64,000 nt of DNA from Micavibrio sp. UBA6212. GTDB taxonomy: Bacteria > Pseudomonadota > Alphaproteobacteria > Micavibrionales > Micavibrionaceae. Below the pieces are notes generated by a model, which ran no database searches, was not told the origin of the DNA, and saw only the letters and a list, made by a program, of their open reading frames with translations. A program made the translations under genes and the position numbers. Below, piece by piece: positions 33,559 to 42,007 of the stretch. Location of the stretch: positions 1 through 64,000 of the forward strand of contig DISK01000010.1 in NCBI GenBank assembly GCA_002421905.1, in the 5' to 3' direction. Every line of letters starts with the position of its first letter. Positions within the stretch are counted from its first letter, which is position 1.

Positions 33559-34233
33559 ATGTCACTCCAAAATTTTGAAAAAGCTAGGGAAGCTATGGTT
33601 GTTTCCCAATTGCAGCCGTCAGGTGTCGTGGACGAAAAGGTAAATTCTGCTTATTTGAGTATTCCGCGCGAGATGTTTGTATCTGAGGCCTTGCGTGGAG
33701 TGAGCTACCTTGATGATGATCTTCCTGTCGGAGAAGGGCGCTTTCTGTTGGAGCCTTTAATTCTGGCGAAAATGGTTCAGGATGCCAATTTGGAAAAGAC
33801 GTCAAAAGTTCTGGATGTAGCCGGAGGAACAGGCTATTCCGCAGCAATTTTGTCGCAACTCGTGGGCGAAGTCTATGCGCTCGATCCGAGTGATAAGCTT
33901 CTTCACGCGGCACGTTTGAATTGGGAGAAACTTGGTTTGACCAATATCTCTGCGGTTCTTGGTCGCGCTCAGGACGGCTATGTCAAAGCCGCGAAGTATG
34001 ATGCTATTTTTATAAATGGCGCTGTTGCAGAGCCCCCTAAAGAATTGATTGGCCAGCTTGCACTCCATGGAAAATTATATTGCGTTTTGGTCAAGGACGG
34101 CGATACAACTGGTGAAATTACCCGTTACAGTGTATCGGATTCTGGATCTTTGTTGCAGTTTGCACTGGGGGATGCTGCAACAGCCTATGTTCCAGGGCTT
34201 ATGCCTCAAGGTAAGTTTGAATTTCAGAAATAG
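33559..34233 (+). CDS. protein-L-isoaspartate O-methyltransferase-like protein
   Basis: A 224-residue class I SAM-methyltransferase of the PIMT family. It has the N-terminal helical segment MVVSQLQPSGVVDEKV and motif I VLDVAGGTGYSAAIL. Canonical repair enzymes have VLEIGTGSGYQ at motif I, and the post-motif AAP region is replaced here by INGAVAEPPKELI. This is the divergent alphaproteobacterial branch, so isoaspartate repair is not assured. In many relatives tolC and popZ follow. Here popZ follows directly. Confidence 0.85.
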   Translation: MSLQNFEKAREAMVVSQLQPSGVVDEKVNSAYLSIPREMFVSEALRGVSYLDDDLPVGEGRFLLEPLILAKMVQDANLEKTSKVLDVAGGTGYSAAILSQLVGEVYALDPSDKLLHAARLNWEKLGLTNISAVLGRAQDGYVKAAKYDAIFINGAVAEPPKELIGQLALHGKLYCVLVKDGDTTGEITRYSVSDSGSLLQFALGDAATAYVPGLMPQGKFEFQK

Positions 34234-34358
34234 AAGTTCTGTAAAATAAAAACCCGACTTTGTGCATTAGGGTGTGGATAGGGATTAAATCGTGCTTTGA
34301 CAATGCGTTAGCATTAAGACAAACTGCACAAGATGAAGTTATTTTAAGGAAAAGCTGA

Positions 34359-35051
34359 ATGGCTGGCACAGAACCGGATCAGGAACCGTCAATCGAAGAG
34401 ATACTCGCATCTATCCGACAAATTATTTCGGATGATGAAACACGCGAAGCTGAGGACATTGAAATTCCTCAGGAAGAAAATGTTGCCCGTAAAGCTGGGG
34501 ACATCGAGATAACAAAAGACGATGAAAAATATGAAATTCCTGTCTATCAACCTGAGCCAGAACAGGAAGAAGAGCCAAGAGAAAGTTTTGCAGACGTTCT
34601 TGAGCTGACTAATGAAATTAAAGGTGGCAAGGAAGAAAAAGTCATCAATTACAGCGAAGAAAAATATACAATTCCGTTGGCCGAGCCCGATCCTGTCAAG
34701 GAAGAGGCGCCACGTAAATCCGATCTGGACTTGTCTATGAAAGAAGATGATGAAATGCGTGAATCCGATCTGGATTTATCAATGGGCAGTGATGATATTG
34801 ATGCACTGTTTACTGCACCCGCGTTAGCGGCAACAGCAGATGCGTTTTCCAAGCTGATGGGAAATATCCCCGTCGAGCGTGAGGAAAATGAACGTCTTTA
34901 TGCAGATGGTCGTATTACTCTGGAAGATATTGCCAAAGACCTGATGCGTCCGATGCTGCGCCAGTGGATTGATGACAATGTGCCCAAGATGGTTGAACGT
35001 TTGATCCAAAAAGAAATCGAAAAAATTACCAAACAGATAAAAGGTGCATAG
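34359..35051 (+). CDS. popZ: PopZ-like polar organizing protein (DUF2497)
   Basis: A 230-residue acidic protein. A short N-terminal helix EPSIEEILASIRQIISDDE begins it, a long disordered Glu/Pro/Asp-rich linker fills the middle, and a C-terminal helical oligomerization domain (TLEDIAKDLMRPMLRQWIDD and onward) ends it. That is the PopZ domain order. PopZ forms a polar condensate that anchors chromosome origins and cell-cycle proteins. The linker contains a near-exact tandem repeat (KSDLDLSMKEDDEM and ESDLDLSMGSDD). valS downstream is a conserved neighbour in alphaproteobacteria. Confidence 0.88.
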   Translation: MAGTEPDQEPSIEEILASIRQIISDDETREAEDIEIPQEENVARKAGDIEITKDDEKYEIPVYQPEPEQEEEPRESFADVLELTNEIKGGKEEKVINYSEEKYTIPLAEPDPVKEEAPRKSDLDLSMKEDDEMRESDLDLSMGSDDIDALFTAPALAATADAFSKLMGNIPVEREENERLYADGRITLEDIAKDLMRPMLRQWIDDNVPKMVERLIQKEIEKITKQIKGA

Positions 35052-35060
35052 GTTTCGCAA

Positions 35061-35086
35061 TGGCACAGAAATGTGCCATTTTTTTT
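35061..35086 (+). terminator. Rho-independent terminator of popZ
   Basis: TGGCACA/TGTGCCA stem with a GAAA loop and eight T residues, ten bases after popZ. valS therefore has its own promoter. Confidence 0.87.
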
Positions 35087-35189
35087 ATTGTTGCATTCAC
35101 TTGAAATGATTGAAATATGTCTTCTGGCAGGTTAAAACCGTATCCACAAACAAAAAATTATATGACGCACAAAGAATTGAGATTAGACA

Positions 35190-37838
35190 ATGCTCGACAA
35201 AATTTTTGACCACAAACAGATTGAAAAAAACCATTACCAGAAATGGGAAGAGTCCGGACTGTTTGAATGTCATCCTCAAATGGACACGTCTCCTTTTACC
35301 ATCATGATGCCACCACCCAATGTCACGGGAACCTTGCATATGGGGCATGCTTTTACCAACACTCTGCAAGACGTCATGACCCGGTACAACCGCATGAAAG
35401 GCAAAGATGCCTTATGGATGCCCGGGACTGACCACGCAGGGATCGCAACACAAATGGTGGTCGAGCGTAAACTTGCAGAAGAAGGTCAGCCTTCCCGCCG
35501 AGACATGGGTAGAGAAGCCTTTCTTGAAAAAGTATGGGAGTGGAAGGAATATTCCGGAGGAACCATTACCAACCAGTTACGCCGTTTGGGATCAACGCCG
35601 GATTGGAGCCGCGAACGATTTACAATGGATGATGGTCTGAATAAGGCAGTACGAAAAGCTTTCGTTGAACTCTACCGCAAAGGACTTATTTTCAAAGACA
35701 ATCGTCTAGTGAACTGGGACCCTAAACTTTTGACCGCTATTTCGGATATCGAAGTTGTTCAGAAAGAAGTCAAAGGCCATATGTGGTATATCCGCTATCC
35801 TGTCGAGGGAGAAGAAGAGCGTTATATCACGATTGCCACCACACGTCCGGAAACCATGTTGGGGGATACCGCCATTGTTGTTAATCCTGAAGACGAACGT
35901 TACAAAGACCTGATTGGCAAAGTTGCTGTTCTGCCAATCGTTGGGCGTTTGATTAAAATTATCGCAGATGATTATGTCGATATAGAGCTCGGAACTGGTG
36001 CAATGAAAGTAACGCCAGCTCATGATTTCAACGACTTTGAAATTGGACGCCGCCATAATCTTGAGATGATCTCGATTATGGATGTGCATGCGAAGATCAA
36101 CGAAAATGCTCCGGAAGAATATCAAGGACTTGATCGGTACGATGCCCGCAAAAAAATCCTGCAAGAACTTGAGGCGCAAGATCTTCTGGATCGCGTCGAG
36201 AATATAACACACATGATTCCATATGGCGATCGTTCCGATCTCGTGATCGAACCTTTCCTGACCGAGCAATGGTACTGTGATGCTAAGACTTTGGCTCAAC
36301 CGGCTATTGAGGCCGTAGAAACCGGCAAGACTGTTTTCGTTCCAAAAACTTGGGAAAACACTTATTTCGAATGGATGCGGAATATTCAGCCTTGGTGTAT
36401 TTCACGGCAATTATGGTGGGGGCATCAAATTCCGGCGTGGTACGATGAAGACGGCAAGGTCTATGTTGCTGAAACCGAAGAAGAAGCGCAAAGAGAAGCA
36501 GGAGCAGGGGTTAAGCTCACTCGTGATGACGATGTTCTCGACACATGGTTCTCATCGGCGCTCTGGCCTTTCTCGACTTTGGGGTGGCCGGATCAAACAC
36601 CAGAACTTGAGAAATACTATCCGGGTGATGTGCTGTGTACCGGATTTGATATTATTTTCTTCTGGGTTGCCCGGATGATGATGATGGGTATCCATTTTAT
36701 GGGAGATGTCCCATTCCATACCGTATATATGCATGCACTGGTCCGCGATGCCAAAGGGCAAAAAATGTCCAAGTCCAGAGGCAATGTTATTGATCCTCTG
36801 GATACAATCGAAAAATACGGAGCTGACGCTTTGCGGTTCTGCTTGACGGCGATGGCGGCACAAGGCCGTGATATTCGTCTATCTGATGAACGTATTGAAG
36901 GATATCGCAACTTCGCAACCAAAATCTGGAATGCCACCCGTTATTGCGAAATGAATGGCTGTATTCCGAATGCAGATTTCAAACCTGAAAATGCAAAACA
37001 CACCATCAACCAATGGATTATTGGTCAAGTGATGGAGGTTCAGAAATCCATAGATAAAAATATGGAAGAATACCGCTTCAATGATGCGGCCGGAGCAATT
37101 TATCAATTTGTTTGGGGAACCTTCTGTGATTGGTATCTTGAATTCACCAAGCCATTGCTCGCGGAAAGTAATACAGACGATGTTTTGAAACAGGAAACGC
37201 GGGATACAACCGGATGGGTTCTGGATCAAATTCTGACTTTGCTCAATCCATTCATGCCCTATATCACGGAAGAATTGTATGAAAGCATAGCAGTTCGTCC
37301 AAAGGACTCTTTATTGATGGGGCAAGCTTGGCCGACCTATCCGGAGTCTTTATTTAGTGAAAAATCACTTGCGGAAATTGATTGGTTGACCCGCCTCGTC
37401 ACGGAAATTCGCTCCGTTCGTTCGGACATGAATGTTCCGGCTGGTACCAAAATCAAGATGATGATTAAGGATGCCAGTGAACAAACCAAATCAAGAATTG
37501 CCGCATATGAAGAAATTATTGCGCGGATGGCAAGGATTGAAAATATCTCCATGACGGCAGAAGCGCCGAAAGGATCAATCCAGACAATTGTAGATGAAGC
37601 CACTATCATTCTGCCGATTGCCGAAATCATTGATCTTGATAAAGAGCGTGAGCGTCTCAAGAAGGAGATTGATAGGCTGGAAGCCAACATCAATCGCATT
37701 GATCAAAAATTGTCTGATGACAAGTTTGTGAATAACGCACCCGCCGAAATTATCGCCGAACAAAAGGCCCGTAAAGCCGAAAACGAAACGGTGATGAAAA
37801 AACTGTCACAGGCCTTAAAGCAATTGGAAGCGGCATAA
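35190..37838 (+). CDS. valS: valyl-tRNA synthetase
   Basis: An 882-residue class I synthetase charging tRNA-Val. The HIGH motif is HMGH in PPPNVTGTLHMGHAF (about residue 50), the editing domain fills about 190-350, the KMSKS motif is QKMSKSRGN (about residue 527), and a C-terminal coiled-coil arm with EIDRLEANINRIDQKL closes the protein. The start at 35190 matches the family N-terminus. corA follows nine bases after the stop. Confidence 0.97.
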   Translation: MLDKIFDHKQIEKNHYQKWEESGLFECHPQMDTSPFTIMMPPPNVTGTLHMGHAFTNTLQDVMTRYNRMKGKDALWMPGTDHAGIATQMVVERKLAEEGQPSRRDMGREAFLEKVWEWKEYSGGTITNQLRRLGSTPDWSRERFTMDDGLNKAVRKAFVELYRKGLIFKDNRLVNWDPKLLTAISDIEVVQKEVKGHMWYIRYPVEGEEERYITIATTRPETMLGDTAIVVNPEDERYKDLIGKVAVLPIVGRLIKIIADDYVDIELGTGAMKVTPAHDFNDFEIGRRHNLEMISIMDVHAKINENAPEEYQGLDRYDARKKILQELEAQDLLDRVENITHMIPYGDRSDLVIEPFLTEQWYCDAKTLAQPAIEAVETGKTVFVPKTWENTYFEWMRNIQPWCISRQLWWGHQIPAWYDEDGKVYVAETEEEAQREAGAGVKLTRDDDVLDTWFSSALWPFSTLGWPDQTPELEKYYPGDVLCTGFDIIFFWVARMMMMGIHFMGDVPFHTVYMHALVRDAKGQKMSKSRGNVIDPLDTIEKYGADALRFCLTAMAAQGRDIRLSDERIEGYRNFATKIWNATRYCEMNGCIPNADFKPENAKHTINQWIIGQVMEVQKSIDKNMEEYRFNDAAGAIYQFVWGTFCDWYLEFTKPLLAESNTDDVLKQETRDTTGWVLDQILTLLNPFMPYITEELYESIAVRPKDSLLMGQAWPTYPESLFSEKSLAEIDWLTRLVTEIRSVRSDMNVPAGTKIKMMIKDASEQTKSRIAAYEEIIARMARIENISMTAEAPKGSIQTIVDEATIILPIAEIIDLDKERERLKKEIDRLEANINRIDQKLSDDKFVNNAPAEIIAEQKARKAENETVMKKLSQALKQLEAA

Positions 37839-37847
37839 GAAAATATT

Positions 37848-38828
37848 ATGATTACAGCATACGCCAGAGAAAACGGAAAAACGCAGGTAATGGAGATCTT
37901 CGCTCCGACTGATTTTCCGTCTGGTGTTGCGTGGATTGATATGGCTTCACCATCTGCTGAAGAAATGGATATGGTGGAAAAGCATCTTCATATTGAGTTG
38001 CCGAATAAAAGCGAGATTTGGAAAAATCATGTTTTGAACAGACTCTATACAGAAGATGGGGTAGCTTATATGACTGCCGCCTTGATCAACAAAATAAAAA
38101 CTCCGTATCCTGAAACTGTTGCTGTAACCTTTATCCTTGGGAAAAACTTTTTCCTGACCATGCGGGATATTGATCCAACATCATTCAAGATTTTTAGAGA
38201 TCGGTTGCAAAAGCAAGGGGCTCTGTTTGAAACCCCTGCCAACCTGGCTGAAGGGCTGTTCGAGGAAATGATTGTTCGGGTTGCTTATAATTCGGAACAA
38301 CTGGTTGATACCTTGGACGAGCTTTCGCACAATATTTTTGCAACGGATGTATTTGAGGACGATAAACCCAGAAATACAACGCAAATTATGAAGATTGCGC
38401 TGAAAAATTTGGGAAGTGCTGCAGATTTGAACTCCAAAATTAACGAAAGCCTGCATGCGATCAGCAGGATGCTGGTTTTCTTCAAACAATCAACCCATGC
38501 TCATCCGGCGATAGACAGTTGTATTGATATTTTAATAATGGATGTTCAGGCCCTGATTACACAGACAGCCTTCTTATCTGACAAGGTAACGTTCCAACTT
38601 GATGCAACATTGGGAATGATTAACGTCGAACAGAACTTGATTATCAAGATATTCTCGATTGTTACTGTGTTCTTTCTTCCTGCGACTCTAGTGTCCAGCA
38701 TTTATGGTATGAATTTTGGGCATATGCCCGAACTCCATTGGGTATGGGGTTATCCATTTGCCCTGTCTCTGATGGTTCTTTGTGCGATCGTGCCGCATGT
38801 TTATTTCAAACGAAAAGGCTGGCTGTAA
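37848..38828 (+). CDS. corA: CorA-family magnesium/divalent cation channel
   Basis: A 326-residue protein with a large cytoplasmic funnel domain and two C-terminal membrane helices. The pore signature YGMNF is followed by the periplasmic loop GHMPELHWVWGYP and a short basic tail. It works as a pentamer that moves Mg2+ (some relatives carry Co2+, Ni2+ or Zn2+). Nine bases separate it from valS, so it is probably read from the same transcript. Confidence 0.93.
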   Translation: MITAYARENGKTQVMEIFAPTDFPSGVAWIDMASPSAEEMDMVEKHLHIELPNKSEIWKNHVLNRLYTEDGVAYMTAALINKIKTPYPETVAVTFILGKNFFLTMRDIDPTSFKIFRDRLQKQGALFETPANLAEGLFEEMIVRVAYNSEQLVDTLDELSHNIFATDVFEDDKPRNTTQIMKIALKNLGSAADLNSKINESLHAISRMLVFFKQSTHAHPAIDSCIDILIMDVQALITQTAFLSDKVTFQLDATLGMINVEQNLIIKIFSIVTVFFLPATLVSSIYGMNFGHMPELHWVWGYPFALSLMVLCAIVPHVYFKRKGWL

Positions 38829-38861
38829 TAGCCCCATATCAAAGGAAGGTATGGACACAAA

Positions 38862-38894
38862 AAGAACCCCGGATTGCTAGACAGCTTTCCGGGG
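38862..38894 (-). terminator. Rho-independent terminator of rpmE
   Basis: On the minus strand CCCCGGA pairs with TCCGGGG, followed by TTCTTTTTG, about 60 bases after rpmE. Confidence 0.75.
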
Positions 38895-38953
38895 CTAGTT
38901 CTACCTCATCAGGAGTTTTCCTGAACTTTGTTCGCTGCAGACCAAGCAGAAGA

Positions 38954-39220
38954 CTAAGCTTCTTTTTTCTCTTCGTCTTGACGACCTGCAGTTTGAACGC
39001 CAGCAGACAAAAAGCTGCCAAAGCGTTTCTCGAATTTCGACAACTGACCTTTTTCAGTAATTTTGGCAACGCCGCCTTTCCACGCAGGGTGGGAGAGGCA
39101 ATCAATATCCAGACGCATTGTGTCGCCTGATTTGCCCCAAGTGGTGCGGGTTGTGTATTCTGTGCCATCGGTCATAACGATGGTAACTTCGTGGTAATCC
39201 GGATGGATATTGGCTTTCAT
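38954..39220 (-). CDS. rpmE: 50S ribosomal protein L31 (bL31)
   Basis: An 88-residue protein of the L31 family with MKANIHPDYHEVTIVMTDGTEY and DIDCLSHPAWKGG. It has a single cysteine and lacks the CxxC pairs of zinc-binding L31, so it is the zinc-free type. The C-terminal tail is charged. GGAG precedes the ATG. Confidence 0.95.
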   Translation of the reverse strand: MKANIHPDYHEVTIVMTDGTEYTTRTTWGKSGDTMRLDIDCLSHPAWKGGVAKITEKGQLSKFEKRFGSFLSAGVQTAGRQDEEKKEA

Positions 39221-39357
39221 AACCAGCTACTCCTGAAACTCAAATTCTCTAATATTTTTCTTCTGTGGCAGGACTTATAGCAGTCCCACCGCCCAAAAAT
39301 CAAGTCAAATATTTATTATTTTATTTGCTTAAAAAACAAAGGGTTACAATGCTCATC

Positions 39358-40425
39358 TTAGCGCACAGCCACCGATTTTCCGTTTGACTTGAGGTCAATA
39401 AAGGCCTCGGAGAGTCGCTCAATTAAGGCTTTCTCGCCAAGGCGCAGCCAAGTGCGTGGATCATATTGTTTTTTATAGGGTTTTCCTGATTCTGGATCAA
39501 TCTGGTAGAAAAAGGCAGCTTCATTTTCCTTAACATATTTTCCAACACCATGAGCAAAGGCAAATTGTGTATCTGTATCAATATTCATTTTGAAAACGCC
39601 ATATTGCAGACTTTCGTGAATTTTGGCCTTTTCAGAGCCGGAGCCACCATGAAACACCAGATCAAGTGGATTAGCACCCAATCCTTTTTTCTCTGCGACC
39701 AACGCTTGCGAGTTTTTGAGGATTTCAGGGCAGAGTTTGACATTCCCTGGCGCATAAACTCCGTGGACATTCCCGAAGGACGCTGCCACTGAGAAATTGC
39801 CAAGTGGAGCAAGAACCTCATAAGCATATAAAACATCTTCAGGCTGGGTATAAAGGCGGGCATTGTCGATATCGTCAGACCCGACACCATCTTCTTCGCC
39901 ACCTGTGCAACCAAGCTCAATCTCAATGCTCATATCAATTGCCGCCATACGTTTGAGAAGGCGGGCGCATTCGTTGACATTTTCCTCCAAAGGTTCTTCG
40001 GACAGGTCAATCATATGAGACGAGAAAAGAGGACGTCCATGCTGTTTGAAATAGGTTTCTCCATGACCCAGCATACCCTCAACCCAAGGAATCAGCTTCT
40101 TGTTGGCATGGTCGGTATGTAGAACAACACATACACCGTAATATTTGGCCAGCAAATGTACATGATGTGCAGCCGATACTGCCCCTAAGACCTTGGCAGC
40201 AGCACTATCGGGAAACCCTTTTCCTGCGTAGAATTCAGCCCCTCCATTAGAAAGCTGGATAATTACGTCGGATTTATTTTCCGCAGCGGCTTCCAACACC
40301 GCATTCACCGTATTGGTTCCGGTAACATTAACAGCGGGAAGCGCATAGCATCCTTGCTTGCAAGCTTGAACAAGAGAGAGATAGTCATTACCGGTAACAA
40401 CACCAGCCTTGATTTGGGAAGTCAT
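39358..40425 (-). CDS. fba: class II fructose-bisphosphate aldolase
   Basis: A 355-residue zinc-dependent aldolase that splits fructose-1,6-bisphosphate in glycolysis and builds it in gluconeogenesis. Metal- and substrate-binding segments are VLHTDHANKK, IEIELGCTGGEEDG, NVHGVYAPGNV and VFHGGSGSEK. Length and sequence resemble the E. coli FbaA (class IIA) type. The ATG at 40425 is preceded by an in-frame GTG that is less likely. gap and tkt lie 1.5 kb further on the same strand. Confidence 0.96.
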   Translation of the reverse strand: MTSQIKAGVVTGNDYLSLVQACKQGCYALPAVNVTGTNTVNAVLEAAAENKSDVIIQLSNGGAEFYAGKGFPDSAAAKVLGAVSAAHHVHLLAKYYGVCVVLHTDHANKKLIPWVEGMLGHGETYFKQHGRPLFSSHMIDLSEEPLEENVNECARLLKRMAAIDMSIEIELGCTGGEEDGVGSDDIDNARLYTQPEDVLYAYEVLAPLGNFSVAASFGNVHGVYAPGNVKLCPEILKNSQALVAEKKGLGANPLDLVFHGGSGSEKAKIHESLQYGVFKMNIDTDTQFAFAHGVGKYVKENEAAFFYQIDPESGKPYKKQYDPRTWLRLGEKALIERLSEAFIDLKSNGKSVAVR

Positions 40426-40461
40426 CACAGACCCTTTAGGGGTTAGGGGTTAAAAATGAAA

Positions 40462-40482
40462 GCCAGCATACAGTGTGCTGGC
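40462..40482 (-). terminator. Rho-independent terminator after the MarR-like operon
   Basis: On the minus strand GCCAGCA pairs with TGCTGGC and is followed by TTTCATTTTT, 36 bases after the small ORF and just before fba. Confidence 0.75.
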
Positions 40483-40517
40483 CTTATGTTCAATTCTGCT
40501 TAAATGAAAAAAACTAC

Positions 40518-40691
40518 TTATTTAGGAGCAACAGGAGGGATAGGAGGAGTGCCGCCTTTGCCTTTAGAACGATCATTATTGAAAGACCATGTCAGATCAT
40601 GGTCAGACGACATAGCAGAACCACTCAAACCCAGAAAGGCCATTTCCAAGCCATTAATCGTTGTTTGTGCTGCTCTAAACTTCTGTACCAT
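40518..40691 (-). CDS. 57-residue ORF coupled to the MarR-like regulator
   Basis: A small ORF whose ATG lies three bases after the regulator stop (TGA AGA ATG), with its terminator 36 bases downstream. It has one hydrophobic helix-like stretch (LEMAFLGLSGSAM), a polar centre and a Gly/Lys then Pro-rich end (GKGGTPPIPPVAPK). The end is conspicuously Pro-rich for a chance frame. No family is recognised. The tight coupling argues for translation, but no independent ribosome binding site is clear beyond AAAGCTGAAG. Confidence 0.5.
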   Translation of the reverse strand: MVQKFRAAQTTINGLEMAFLGLSGSAMSSDHDLTWSFNNDRSKGKGGTPPIPPVAPK

Positions 40692-40694
40692 TCT

Positions 40695-41285
40695 TCAGCT
40701 TTCGCTATCTGTTTCAATAAGGCCTTGTTCGACTAACCCTTCAAGCGTTCTGACATTTGTTGTTAAGGGAGCTTTATAGGCTCTGGCAAACAACTCCTGC
40801 CTGGACGCGTCCCCTAACTCTGTCGCGGAAACTAATAGTTTCGCATCTCTGAGTGTGGGTTTTGGGTTAGCGAACACGGTTATAAGGCTTTCAATGAATT
40901 TTTGCAAGTTTTTATGCGAATGATCGGCGTAATCTAGTGCAAAACCCAAACTTTTCTTTGAATATCCGCAAGTTGTCATGTGGATAAGCCTCCCATCCTG
41001 CTGTCCTGCCTGACGGATGACGCACCCATGGTCATAAAGCCAGTCAATCTCACGGCTCATAGTGGATTTATTGATTTTAAGCCGATCCATAACCTCTGTT
41101 TGGGTGGTGTTGGGGTGAGCGTCAATATCAACCAAAATTTGTGCGCGACGTAAAGGCGAAGAAGAATCCTCACCCAACGCTGCAACGAGGTGATCAAGCA
41201 CCAGCCCCATTCTTTGGATGGGGTTGGAACTGGCTGCATTATGCAGGCTTTTTAGGCCGGATTTCTGGGGCATATTCTTTGTCAT
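40695..41285 (-). CDS. MarR-like winged-helix transcriptional regulator
   Basis: A 196-residue protein with a helix-turn-helix of the MarR type (TQTEVMDRLKINKSTMSREI, about 62-81), followed by the wing (GCVIRQAGQQDGRLIHMT). Flanking helices could dimerise. The C-terminal 50 residues carry what may be a second winged-helix-like segment (RAYKAPLTTNVRTLEGLVEQ). The target is unknown. The likely candidates are its own operon and the neighbouring fba or DUF4405 gene. Confidence 0.75.
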   Translation of the reverse strand: MTKNMPQKSGLKSLHNAASSNPIQRMGLVLDHLVAALGEDSSSPLRRAQILVDIDAHPNTTQTEVMDRLKINKSTMSREIDWLYDHGCVIRQAGQQDGRLIHMTTCGYSKKSLGFALDYADHSHKNLQKFIESLITVFANPKPTLRDAKLLVSATELGDASRQELFARAYKAPLTTNVRTLEGLVEQGLIETDSES

Positions 41286-41348
41286 CCCTTAATTGTAGGC
41301 ATATAATAAGAATATTTTGTAAATTCGGCAATTCAAATGAAGATTGGT

Positions 41349-41849
41349 CTATTTCTGGTTAAAGACCAAAGATAGGGCTTTCATTCTTAGCTCAGGATTT
41401 TGCCCGACAACATCATTTATACTCATATCTGCAGAAGAAATACTCATTCCACCCGCATTCAAGGCAGCCAGAAGCTCTTGAGGGTCAGCATGGGTAACCT
41501 GAGCAACTACAGAAATGGGAGCGCTAGCAAGGCTATTCATAGCCGCGCCAGCAATCATTTTGCCGTTACTGCCACCTTTGTCCAGTGGGATAAAAGATAA
41601 GAGCAACAGGGTGACAAAAATACCAGCAATTCCGATAGATAATGGCTTCGCCATTTTCTTCTTAAATCCGGGAAAATTGGAGAAGATATGAAAGGCTGCC
41701 CCGATCACGAAAACCCAGCCGAGCCATTCATGCGCAGCCTTATTCAGCCCAGTATCCAGATGAAAAAACATTAATACACCAGTTGTTGCCATAAGCAAAA
41801 ATGCTCCGGCAACTAAAGGGGTGGCCCATTTGTAGAGTGATAAAGACAT
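41349..41849 (-). CDS. DUF4405-like membrane protein
   Basis: A 166-residue protein with three hydrophobic helices (about 8-28, 40-60 and 73-90) and then a polar periplasmic domain. The first two helices carry FFHLDTGLNKAAHEWLGWVF and IGAAFHIFSNF, with His spacing typical of DUF4405/cytochrome-b-like bundles that could bind heme. The distal part (HADPQELLAALNAGGMS) resembles a fused SHOCT-like or regulatory tail. The role is not known. Confidence 0.65.
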   Translation of the reverse strand: MSLSLYKWATPLVAGAFLLMATTGVLMFFHLDTGLNKAAHEWLGWVFVIGAAFHIFSNFPGFKKKMAKPLSIGIAGIFVTLLLLSFIPLDKGGSNGKMIAGAAMNSLASAPISVVAQVTHADPQELLAALNAGGMSISSADMSINDVVGQNPELRMKALSLVFNQK

Positions 41850-41960
41850 GTTAAGCTCCTAAAAATATTTACAAAGAAAATACGTGATAAGAAGAAAAAA
41901 TGCCCCGGTTTTTGAGGTGTGCAAAATGTCGCAGAAATATAATCAAGTGCTTAATTAGAA

Positions 41961-41982
41961 AAAAGACCGCTCGAGAGCGGCC
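41961..41982 (-). terminator. Rho-independent terminator of gap
   Basis: On the minus strand CCGCTC pairs with GAGCGG and is followed by TCTTTTTTC, about 26 bases after the gap stop. Confidence 0.82.
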
Positions 41983-42007
41983 TTAACTCCAAATCTATAA
42001 ATACGGA

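Noticed and set aside
40504..40779. Plus-strand 91-residue frame opposite the small ORF and regulator
   Set aside because: No ribosome binding site, and it lies antisense to a better-supported pair with its own terminator.
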